From Anaerolineae bacterium (GTDB lineage Bacteria; Chloroflexota; Anaerolineae; 4572-78; J111), in contig JAHDWA010000023.1 of assembly GCA_023382535.1 (NCBI GenBank), forward strand, positions 77,673 through 136,170: a DNA stretch of 58,498 nucleotides, given 5' to 3'. Positions 16,744 to 24,078 of this stretch are shown in pieces (within the stretch, counting starts at the first letter, position 1; each line of letters begins with the position of its first letter). Made by a program: the position numbers and the translations under genes. Below the pieces are notes generated by a model. That model saw nothing but the letters and a program-made list of their open reading frames with translations. It ran no database searches and was not told where the DNA came from.

Positions 16744-19190
16744 TTCAGGTATGGGAATGCCGACTTAAAGTGCCCGGACTGCCAGAAGGCCAGGATAAGT
16801 CCTGCCAGAAGCAGGGCGGCGGTCAGGCCGGAAATGCGCTGCCCCCAAAAGACGCTTCCGGGCTGGTAAGTTAAGCTGATATGATAAGCGCCTGGCTGGC
16901 TTAAATACAGCCCGCTTAACAAACCATTGACCTTTTCAACCGGTTGAGCCACCCCATTCACCGTGGCCTGCCAGCCGGGATACCAGATTTCGCTCAAAAC
17001 CAGCCAGCCTGGCGTCGTGATGTCTGTTTCAACTTCTATTCGGTCGCTGGAGTAACTCGTAATGTTGGCAGTTGTCAATTGACTGTTTGTGTCAGTTAGG
17101 GCACTGCTTACAGGTTGCTGACTGTTTATCCCGCTCTCGACAATAACCAGATTCCTCAAGTTCGACTGCGCTGTTAACTGGCCTAACCAATCCTCTTCGG
17201 CTGGAACCGCCTCATGCGCCACCCAGGCGCGGGGCAGGGCTAATTCGTTGCGGTAGATAAAGCTCTGGTCCACCTTTGTCTCTAAAATTAAACCCGGCCC
17301 ATCCATTGGGAAGGCAGAAACCAGATAGGTGACGTTGAGTAAACCAAGCAGCTTTAAATCGGGCTTAACATCTTTGAGGGATGTCTCCAGGGGGCCAGGG
17401 CCAAATTTGGGGATGGTGACGCTGAAACTGGCATCGTGATACCCTCCGGCGCGCGCCATAAATTGGTCATAAACAGCCAGATGCACCGGCTCCACCCCAT
17501 CGGCCAAAGAGAGGTCGGCGGCTGCAGCGGTTTGCATGGGCAAGCTGTAACTGGGCGAATAGACGCGAAAGTAGCCCGGTTTTTGAGCCAGGTATTCGGC
17601 TGCATCGCGCCCCGGGGCCAGCGCTTCGTCAAGAGGCACAAAGCGCAGCATAGAGGCGTCGAACCAGGCTAAATCGAAGAAGAGAAGGAGGCCCAGGAGA
17701 GTTACCGTCAACGGCGGGGCCAAGTAACGCTGCGCTCGAAGCAGGATCAGAATCAAGCCCAACGGGATAAAAATTGCCAGGGCCAGCGCCGAGCGGAAAA
17801 CGGGTCCTGTCTGGCCAAAGCCAAAGGCCAGGCCCAGGCCGACCAGCAGCGCCAGAGGAGCCAGGGCCACGGTCAGGCGGGTCAGCCACTTTTTGGCTGA
17901 GGGAGACCACGGCTGCTGCGTCAGGCGGTCAGCGCCGAAGCCGGCCAGCGCCGCCAGCGCCAGCGCCCCCACAAAAAAAATACGGGCGGGTGTTCGCACC
18001 CAGCGAAAGCCGGGCATAAGGTAGTAAAACAGGCTGTGGAGAGGATTGTTGGGTCCGAGAGCAAACAAAATGGTAAAAAGAAAAAGTAGACCGTAGAACC
18101 AGGCCCAGCGATTTTTGCGGGTCAGCCCAAAGGGGGCTAACAGCAGCGGCATCAGGCCGGCGTAGATGATATACTCGTGCCCGGCTCTAGCCGACGGCAG
18201 CAGCAGGCCAACCAGTAGTTGTACCGGCGACAAAGCAAAAGCAGTAGCCTCGCTTAAACTAAGCGAACGGTTGCTGAATTGAGCCAGCTCCAGCAGGGGT
18301 AACACCTGGGCCGCACCCAGGAGGCCGGCCAGCAGAAAGATAAACAGTAACCAGACCAACCAGGCGGTGACTTCACGCAGGAAATATGATGCGTCCCAAG
18401 GGGAGGCTTCGCTCTGAGGTGTAATGCGTAATCGCGGAGCACTTATTAAATCTTGTCTTGCTGCTCTACTGGCCGGCTGGCTGGCGATATGCCAGATTAC
18501 CATAGCTGCTATCAAATAGGCGCTGTAAATAACCGGCAGAGTGTGGGTTACAATCTGCATCGCCAGGGAGACCGCCACCAAAACCGCCCACCCCAAGCCA
18601 GGTAGCAGTGAATCAACCAAGGTGCGAAAATTTCCCCCCTGCTCTTCGTCTCCTCGTCTCCTCGCCTCTAGTAGCATATGCACTCCAAACACCGTCCACG
18701 GCATCCAGGCGATGGCCCCGACCAAGCTGACGTGTCCCCCGGCGGCATGGGCCAGCCATTTGCCGTTGAGGGCAAAGGTCAACCCGCCGAGCAGAGCCGC
18801 TGTTGCAGACAGCTTGAAGCTTTCGCGTAATAATAAGTATATCCCCAAACCACCCCATAAGAAGTGGAAAACAAACAGCCCATTGAACACAAGCTCAAGC
18901 GGCAAAAAGAGGAAGAGCCAGGCTGGTGGGTAGGCGAGCATGGCCAGTTGGTTAGCAGCCAAAGGCATACCACTGAGAATGAGCGGCGTCCAGTAGGGCA
19001 GGCCAGCGCCCGCCTGCCAGCTTCGGGCCATCAAGTGTGCCTTGGGCCAGTGAATGACCATGACATCGGAGAAGGGACTAAAGGTGGGGAATAGAATAAG
19101 GAAAGGATTGAGCAAAGCCGGCCAAAAGAGGCTGAGCACAGCGGGAATAAGAAGAAGGGCGGGTCGGTGGAGTTTGAATTTAAGTCGCAT
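16740..19190 (-). CDS. YfhO-like polytopic membrane protein
   Basis: This 816-residue protein has 11-13 membrane helices and a large extracytoplasmic C-terminal domain ending in one more helix. The segment GWLVLSEIWYPGWQATVNG and the following Gly/Tyr-rich beta strands are characteristic of the YfhO family, whose Gram-positive members take part in glycosylating lipoteichoic acid. The N-terminal part with DVMVIHWPKAHLMARSW is GT-C-like. Three regions (residues ~175, ~260 and ~700) are encoded by short iterated repeats that keep the reading frame. It is the fourth gene of the - strand operon and is coupled to the next gene. Confidence 0.8.
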   Translation of the reverse strand: MRLKFKLHRPALLLIPAVLSLFWPALLNPFLILFPTFSPFSDVMVIHWPKAHLMARSWQAGAGLPYWTPLILSGMPLAANQLAMLAYPPAWLFLFLPLELVFNGLFVFHFLWGGLGIYLLLRESFKLSATAALLGGLTFALNGKWLAHAAGGHVSLVGAIAWMPWTVFGVHMLLEARRRGDEEQGGNFRTLVDSLLPGLGWAVLVAVSLAMQIVTHTLPVIYSAYLIAAMVIWHIASQPASRAARQDLISAPRLRITPQSEASPWDASYFLREVTAWLVWLLFIFLLAGLLGAAQVLPLLELAQFSNRSLSLSEATAFALSPVQLLVGLLLPSARAGHEYIIYAGLMPLLLAPFGLTRKNRWAWFYGLLFLFTILFALGPNNPLHSLFYYLMPGFRWVRTPARIFFVGALALAALAGFGADRLTQQPWSPSAKKWLTRLTVALAPLALLVGLGLAFGFGQTGPVFRSALALAIFIPLGLILILLRAQRYLAPPLTVTLLGLLLFFDLAWFDASMLRFVPLDEALAPGRDAAEYLAQKPGYFRVYSPSYSLPMQTAAAADLSLADGVEPVHLAVYDQFMARAGGYHDASFSVTIPKFGPGPLETSLKDVKPDLKLLGLLNVTYLVSAFPMDGPGLILETKVDQSFIYRNELALPRAWVAHEAVPAEEDWLGQLTAQSNLRNLVIVESGINSQQPVSSALTDTNSQLTTANITSYSSDRIEVETDITTPGWLVLSEIWYPGWQATVNGVAQPVEKVNGLLSGLYLSQPGAYHISLTYQPGSVFWGQRISGLTAALLLAGLILAFWQSGHFKSAFPYLK
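17061..17130. repeat. TGACTGTTTGTGTCAGTTAG-type repeat inside the YfhO-like gene
   Basis: An iterated region with words GTTGTCAATTGACTG, GTTTGTGTCAGTTAG and GGTTGCTGACTG is read on the coding strand as a Ser/Gln/Thr-rich loop (INSQQPVSSALTDTNSQL). It resembles the other short-period repeats of the window and keeps the frame. Confidence 0.55.
18388..18419. repeat. 32-bp dispersed repeat, copy A, inside the YfhO-like gene
   Basis: The reverse complement of this 32-mer matches 42693-42724 at 29 of 32 positions. Here it is translated as part of PQSEASPWDASYF, between two membrane helices. The flanking bases also carry the ATTACGCATTACAC style seen at 33312-33350. Confidence 0.85.
18637..18670. 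repeat. CGTCTCCTCGTCTCCTCG repeat inside the YfhO-like gene
   Basis: Tandem CGTCTCCT units on the + strand encode EARRRGDEEQGG on the - strand. A similar GGGGAGGCGAGGGAGCGAAG stretch occurs at 57850-57885 inside the activator gene. Confidence 0.6.
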
Positions 19191-19265
19191 ATTACGGCAG
19201 GTTAGCAGTTAAGTGGCGAATGTAGCCCAATTATACCATATCTTGTTCTTTAGATGCACCAGCGG

Positions 19266-21917
19266 CTAATTTTTTAGGTAAGGATCATAAGTTGATAAAG
19301 CCTGCCGAACTTCTGCCGCCAGATCAGCCCGTCCGCTATCTTCATGAAGTTGCGCCAGGAGATGGTAAGGCCGCCCCTGTAATGGAGGAGAAGCGATAAT
19401 CAGGAGCGAGTTGTAAAGGGAAAAATTGGTTGAATAGCCATAGATAAATTTGCTGTCGCTGGTGCTGGGGGGAACATAAGGTAGAGTGATTTTTTCCAAA
19501 TGGGTGATGGCGGCGGCGGTATCTCCCTGCGTCAGGGCAATTTGCGCCAAGCCAAAACGAGCTTGCGGATCATTGGGTTGAATAAAAATGGCCTTCTTAA
19601 ACTGAGTTTGGGCTAAAGTTAAATCACCCCGGGCCAGAGCAACTTGTCCCAAAAGCTGATAATCCTCAATCTGGGCGGCTAAAGCTTGGCTTTCCTGGTA
19701 TTTGCCCTGGCTGAGCAAGTTTTCTGCTTGCAGCCTCAGCGCATCAGGCGAGTCAGGAAATGCGGCAATAAAGTGTTCGATTAGCTTTGCCGCGTTTTCA
19801 AGCTTATCTTGAGCCAATTCAATTTCAATAGCCGCCAAAAGTTGCTGCCGAGGGTCAGCCGAATGCCGGCGGGCGGCAGCAATAATTTGGGGAAAATTTT
19901 CCTTCCGAAAGGGCGAGTCCTGCCAAAAGGCTGAGTTAACCAAGGAGGGGTTACGCGCTAGCAGCGAACCATACGCCGCCAGGGCAGCGCTGGCATTGCC
20001 CTGTAGCTCATAATAACAACCCGAATTGAGCAGATAGATCTCAATGTTTGGATTACCTGTGTTAGATAAATTGACCGCTTGAGCTAACGCGGCCTGGGCC
20101 TCATCAGGCTGGCGATTGAGCCAATACAGCGCGGCCAAGTTGGCCCAGTAAAGCGGATGTCCCTTAATTGGCTGCAAGCCTTGTTGGTACAGAGCAACAG
20201 CTTTTTCCAAAGTTTGTCTCTCCGGCGCGGGGATATGCAGCGGAGGATTGGCGCAGGGGGTGATGCCGGAAGTTTCAATAACATGCTGTCCCAGGTAATA
20301 AGCCTCGGCAATGGTATAAACAGGCAGTCCAGGGTCGGAATGCCGCAGTCGGCTTATCTCCTCAGCTACCTGCACCGTTTGGCCGGGCTTTACCGCTTCG
20401 GTCAACTGAGCAAAGCGGTTGGCGATAGCATTGGTATAGATTAAAGCTGCTCCAAAAATCAGGAGCATAATTAAGTAAATTCCTGGCAGCCAGGTGCGTA
20501 AGTAGGGATAGAAGCTTAATTTGGATCTCGATTTTTCCTCAGCCCGTTCTGACCGGGAAATAGTTTCGACGTCCCCAGCTTGAGTGGGTTGATAAAATAT
20601 GTGGGCCGCCATCGCCACGATGGGAATGATAAATGCCGGCCACCACAACTGCTCGATTGCTGCCGAGGTAAAATACCCGATCAACGTCGCCGCAGTAGCG
20701 ATGACCCGCCAGCGTTGGCGCGAGTCCCTGGAACTTATGAGGCGTTGATAGACTGCTTTTGTAGCGACAAAGAAAATTAAAGCAGCCATACCTAACCCGG
20801 CCAGGCCCTCTTCGGCTAACATTTGAAAATAAAAACTATGGGTACTTAAACTGAGAAGAAAAAAGGAATTGGGTGGAATGTAATCTCGATAGAACGGACC
20901 AAACAGGCCAGGTCCAATCCCCAGGAGTGGATGCTCCCACCACATAAGGATGGCGGCCTGAATGAGTGATAATCTAATCTCGTTGCTGCCTTCGCGATTT
21001 TCAAATACTTCTCCAATGAAATACGGCTGGTTCAAAAAAGGGATCATTAGAAATGAGGCAACAATCACACCCATGAAAAGGCCGGTCCATTTTTTCGTCA
21101 ACACCCTGGTCCTCCATTCAAACAGGAGGGTAGAGATAGACCGCGCCCGCAGACCAGATTGGAGACGAGCCTGTAAAGGCGTAAACAAGCTTAAAGCGCC
21201 CAGGCTCATTAAACCAATAGCCAATGTAACCCATCCAGTTCTTGAAAAAGTAAGCAGCAAAATAACCAGCGACAAAAAGATAAAGCCGGCAAAACCCAGG
21301 CGAATAGAAAATTTACGGGTGCTTAGAGCCAGGCCCAAAGCGAGCGGAATGAAAAGCGCTACGTAAGCTGAAAATGGCGGAGCAACCGGCACTGTCAGCA
21401 GAGCCAAGCCCAGCCGGCGCGGATTGGGCGGTAAGGTCCATCCGGCAACTTCGGGCCAGCTAATTTCAAAGCCCAACAGCGGAAACAGTCCCAAGTACCA
21501 GGCCAAAAACTCCAGCGCAGCCAATTCCAGGACAATGGCGACCACCAAAAAAATAGCCTGCCACAGCGCGTTTTCCCGACCGGCCCGGAATTGATCGAGC
21601 ATGAGGTAAAAGGTCAGGATGCTCAACAGGAGCAGCCATAAGCTGTAAAAAGTTAAGCGGGGGCTGGGAGACAAAAACGCTGAAACGAGGCACAAAACAA
21701 TAACCAGCAGCAGCAGATAATCGAGGGGAGTGTGGACCAGGTGCTGGCGGCGCCACACTTTCACTCCCAGCCAGGGGACAAAAATGAGGAAAACCAGGTA
21801 GACAGTCAATGTTCTGGCGCTGGGAATAAAGCCGGGTTGGTCAAGCAGGGTAAAGTACAGAATAGGGATAAAGAAGAACAGGGTCCAGGGAAGGTGTTTG
21901 GTGGATGGGGCAAGCAT
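19266..21917 (-). CDS. O-antigen ligase/polymerase family protein with TPR tail (second copy)
   Basis: The 883-residue protein has about 11-12 membrane helices (residues 10-500) and a TPR tail (about 545-880). The ligase signature is present: TFSRTGWVTLAIGLMSLG, a long extracytoplasmic region, and GIGPGLFGPFYRDYI followed by STHSFYFQMLAEEGLAGLG. The TPR part includes GLAQIALTQGDTAAAITHLEK. It shares architecture and motifs with 12575-15097 but is clearly diverged. It is the third gene of the - strand operon and starts 20 bp after the small DMT protein. Confidence 0.85.
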   Translation of the reverse strand: MLAPSTKHLPWTLFFFIPILYFTLLDQPGFIPSARTLTVYLVFLIFVPWLGVKVWRRQHLVHTPLDYLLLLVIVLCLVSAFLSPSPRLTFYSLWLLLLSILTFYLMLDQFRAGRENALWQAIFLVVAIVLELAALEFLAWYLGLFPLLGFEISWPEVAGWTLPPNPRRLGLALLTVPVAPPFSAYVALFIPLALGLALSTRKFSIRLGFAGFIFLSLVILLLTFSRTGWVTLAIGLMSLGALSLFTPLQARLQSGLRARSISTLLFEWRTRVLTKKWTGLFMGVIVASFLMIPFLNQPYFIGEVFENREGSNEIRLSLIQAAILMWWEHPLLGIGPGLFGPFYRDYIPPNSFFLLSLSTHSFYFQMLAEEGLAGLGMAALIFFVATKAVYQRLISSRDSRQRWRVIATAATLIGYFTSAAIEQLWWPAFIIPIVAMAAHIFYQPTQAGDVETISRSERAEEKSRSKLSFYPYLRTWLPGIYLIMLLIFGAALIYTNAIANRFAQLTEAVKPGQTVQVAEEISRLRHSDPGLPVYTIAEAYYLGQHVIETSGITPCANPPLHIPAPERQTLEKAVALYQQGLQPIKGHPLYWANLAALYWLNRQPDEAQAALAQAVNLSNTGNPNIEIYLLNSGCYYELQGNASAALAAYGSLLARNPSLVNSAFWQDSPFRKENFPQIIAAARRHSADPRQQLLAAIEIELAQDKLENAAKLIEHFIAAFPDSPDALRLQAENLLSQGKYQESQALAAQIEDYQLLGQVALARGDLTLAQTQFKKAIFIQPNDPQARFGLAQIALTQGDTAAAITHLEKITLPYVPPSTSDSKFIYGYSTNFSLYNSLLIIASPPLQGRPYHLLAQLHEDSGRADLAAEVRQALSTYDPYLKN

Positions 21918-21937
21918 AGATTAGATTGCGCTTTCTG

Positions 21938-22312
21938 TCACCTCGAAGTGCCGCTGCGGATCAAAAAGAAAACGCCGCTTAAAATCAAAGCCACCCCCAG
22001 GGTCCGCTCCCAGCCAACGTTTTCGCCAAAGAAAAAACGGCCAATGAGCAGGGTGAAAACATAGGTCAGACCAACCATCGGAAAAGCCAGGCTAAAATCC
22101 AACTTGGATAAAACATCCAGCCAGAGGATGGAACTCACCCCGTAGCACATAAAGCCGACGATAACCCAGGGCGTCTGCAAGAGTTTGAGAAACCCGACCG
22201 GCCCGTCGGCCAGGCTGACTCCGCCAATGGCATTGAGGCCGGCCTTCATCGAAGTTTGCCCCGCCGAAAGGAGTATAATAGCTACGAGGCCCAATAAAAA
22301 GGTTCCAAGCAT
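21938..22312 (-). CDS. Small multidrug/DMT-superfamily-like transporter
   Basis: The 124-residue protein has four membrane helices, the size and topology of EmrE/EamA half-type transporters: LGTFLLGLVAIILLSAGQTSMKAG, WVIVGFMCYGVSSILWL, FSLAFPMVGLTYVFTLLIG and LGVALILSGVFFLI. Similar small proteins (ArnE/F-like) flip undecaprenyl-linked sugars, which would fit this glycan cluster, but that is inference. ATG 22312 is chosen because a GGAGG lies 11 nt before it; an upstream TTG would overlap the previous gene by over 50 bp. Confidence 0.75.
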   Translation of the reverse strand: MLGTFLLGLVAIILLSAGQTSMKAGLNAIGGVSLADGPVGFLKLLQTPWVIVGFMCYGVSSILWLDVLSKLDFSLAFPMVGLTYVFTLLIGRFFFGENVGWERTLGVALILSGVFFLIRSGTSR

Positions 22313-22340
22313 CGAACGGGTGACCTCCACTTTTGGCACT

Positions 22341-23924
22341 TTACTTATCACCTGCACCTGTTTTATAAACAACCACACTATCCGCCGAGAAAACAACCGG
22401 CCAGTCAGCTAAATTTTTGGGTTGACCCAACTGCCGTTCGCTTGGCCCGTAAATGATAAAATCAACGGCGGGCGAAATTACCTGGACGTCGCCCCGATAG
22501 AAGGCTTCGACGATAGCTTTCTTGGGTTTAGCCTCAATCGTTTCAAACGGGTGGCCGTAAAAGATGCGCATTCCAGTCTGTCCGGGGATGAACAGACCTA
22601 CCCGTGGCGAGGCCAGTACAACATCGCCGGGTGTGGCATTTTCCCTTAACCAGGCAAAAGCGGCAGCTTCCTCCCGGCGGATAAACAGCAGCGCCGTTGT
22701 TTCCGAGGTGTCGGGCGATTGCCGGATGGCCAGCAGCGGTAAAGCCCACACAAAAAGGGTTCCCAACGCGCCTACGATAACCACTACCGTTGCGAAGGAA
22801 CGACGCTGGTTCAGGCTAAAACCAATAGAGGGCAGCCAGCGCAGTAATCCAATTGCGGCCAGGATACACAAAGGCAGGTGCAGCCCGGTAATCAAGCGGC
22901 GCTGCAAATCAAAGGGTAAATAAAGCAAAATCAGACTCGTAGCTGCCCACCAGAAAACAAGCCACTCAGCAGACTCCGGCTTAAGCGGCCTCTGCCGGGC
23001 AATCAGCCAGCCGCCGCCCAGGGCTAACAGGCCAACCAGTCCGTAACCGAGCAGCAAATCCAACGGTGGGGGTGCACTGGTAATATTTTGGGCCGACCAG
23101 CCGGCCAGAATCGGGTTGGTTGTTGAAACCCAATAATCGTAAACAATGACCGGAGCAGAGAATAAGCCCACGCTCAGTGTAAGCCAAATTTGTGGCCAGG
23201 GCAAGCGGCGGTTGGTACTATAAAGCCAGCCCAGAAAAACGGCCAGCACGGCCCAAACCGTGAGCAGGGCAAACGGCAGGGTCAGCGCCAGGGCCAGAGC
23301 AGCCAATCCAACCCACACCGAACGTTGAACGTTGGGCGTTGAACGTTGAACTTCTTGGAAGATAATCAGCATCAAGGCCATAGCCAGGGGAAAGTGAGGG
23401 TTAGCGTAGAGGCTGTAGGGGACAAACGCTTCGGGAACCCACAGATCAATGGGAAATGCGCCAAAGAGGACCCCCAGCCAGCCCAAACCTGAAGCACTCA
23501 GGATTAAAGTAAAAGCCAGCCGCCGTTCCTGGCGTTGAGGAGTCACCCCGGCCATAAAGCGGAAAGCAACCAACAGCAAACCCAACCCGGCCATAACGCG
23601 CGCCAGGTGGAACATCCAAATGGGTGACAGGCCGAACAGTGCCGCCAAATGGCCCAGCGCCAGATAGAAGGTAAATATGAACGCGCCGGCATGAGGCTCC
23701 GGCGTGTAGCTGAGATGAAAGAGCCAACTCCCCTCTATTCCTTGCCGGATCTTGGCCAGGTAGGAGTTGCCATCGTACGGATTGACCAGAATCCCGGCAA
23801 ACTGCCAGCCTTCCGGCGCTATTAGAGCGGCGATCAAGTAAGGGACGCAGCTCAAAAGTACAACGAAAAGAGACCAGCCCGCCGCCCAACGCCACTCTGC
23901 AGAGGTGATTTGTGGGTCTTTCAT
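22341..23924 (-). CDS. Polytopic membrane protein, GT-C-like; paralogue of 15115-16743
   Basis: This 527-residue, 11-12 helix protein is the first gene of the - strand operon. Its first loop VNPYDGNSYLAKIRQGIEGSW and following HLSYTPEPHAGAFIFTFYL match the paralogue downstream. Residues near 195-205 (VQRSTPNVQRSV) come from an iterated repeat. The soluble C-terminal part has EEAAAFAWLRENATPGDVVL, which resembles other membrane-anchored glycosyltransferase-like proteins. A transferase acting on a lipid-linked sugar is the best guess. A promoter lies so close that the mRNA may be nearly leaderless. Confidence 0.7.
   Translation of the reverse strand: MKDPQITSAEWRWAAGWSLFVVLLSCVPYLIAALIAPEGWQFAGILVNPYDGNSYLAKIRQGIEGSWLFHLSYTPEPHAGAFIFTFYLALGHLAALFGLSPIWMFHLARVMAGLGLLLVAFRFMAGVTPQRQERRLAFTLILSASGLGWLGVLFGAFPIDLWVPEAFVPYSLYANPHFPLAMALMLIIFQEVQRSTPNVQRSVWVGLAALALALTLPFALLTVWAVLAVFLGWLYSTNRRLPWPQIWLTLSVGLFSAPVIVYDYWVSTTNPILAGWSAQNITSAPPPLDLLLGYGLVGLLALGGGWLIARQRPLKPESAEWLVFWWAATSLILLYLPFDLQRRLITGLHLPLCILAAIGLLRWLPSIGFSLNQRRSFATVVVIVGALGTLFVWALPLLAIRQSPDTSETTALLFIRREEAAAFAWLRENATPGDVVLASPRVGLFIPGQTGMRIFYGHPFETIEAKPKKAIVEAFYRGDVQVISPAVDFIIYGPSERQLGQPKNLADWPVVFSADSVVVYKTGAGDK
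23320..23352. repeat. GAACGTTGAACGTTGGGCGTT tandem repeat inside a membrane-protein gene
   Basis: Four copies of a 7-mer of the form GAACGTT/GGGCGTT lie in frame in the GT-C-like gene, read on the - strand as VQRSTPNVQRS in a loop between helices. Confidence 0.8.
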
Positions 23925-23933
23925 AGGGCGTTA

Positions 23934-23962
23934 ATCTTATCGTTGGCTTAAAGAAATGTCAA
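23934..23962 (-). promoter_or_regulatory. Near-consensus promoter of the glycan operon
   Basis: On the - strand TTGACA (23962-23957), a 17-nt spacer and TAAGAT (23939-23934) form a strong sigma-70-type promoter. Transcription would begin at about 23927, only about three bases before the ATG at 23924. No Shine-Dalgarno is seen, so the first gene may be translated from a nearly leaderless mRNA. Confidence 0.7.
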
Positions 23963-24015
23963 TTGGCTCTGCATCTATCCCCCTTCATGCTTAACATGCT
24001 GAAATTACGGCCATG

Positions 24016-24024
24016 TGCTATAAT
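24016..24024 (+). promoter_or_regulatory. Extended -10 promoter for the HxxxDG protein gene
   Basis: TGCTATAAT (24016-24024) is an extended -10 box with a perfect TATAAT; no good -35 is visible, as is usual with the extended form. The leader would be about 48 nt and includes AGGAA 9 nt before the GTG start. Confidence 0.55.
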
Positions 24025-24078
24025 CTCTGAGCAGGAACAAACTCTGGTGGCCAAAATAGAACGTTAGGAAATTGCCCC

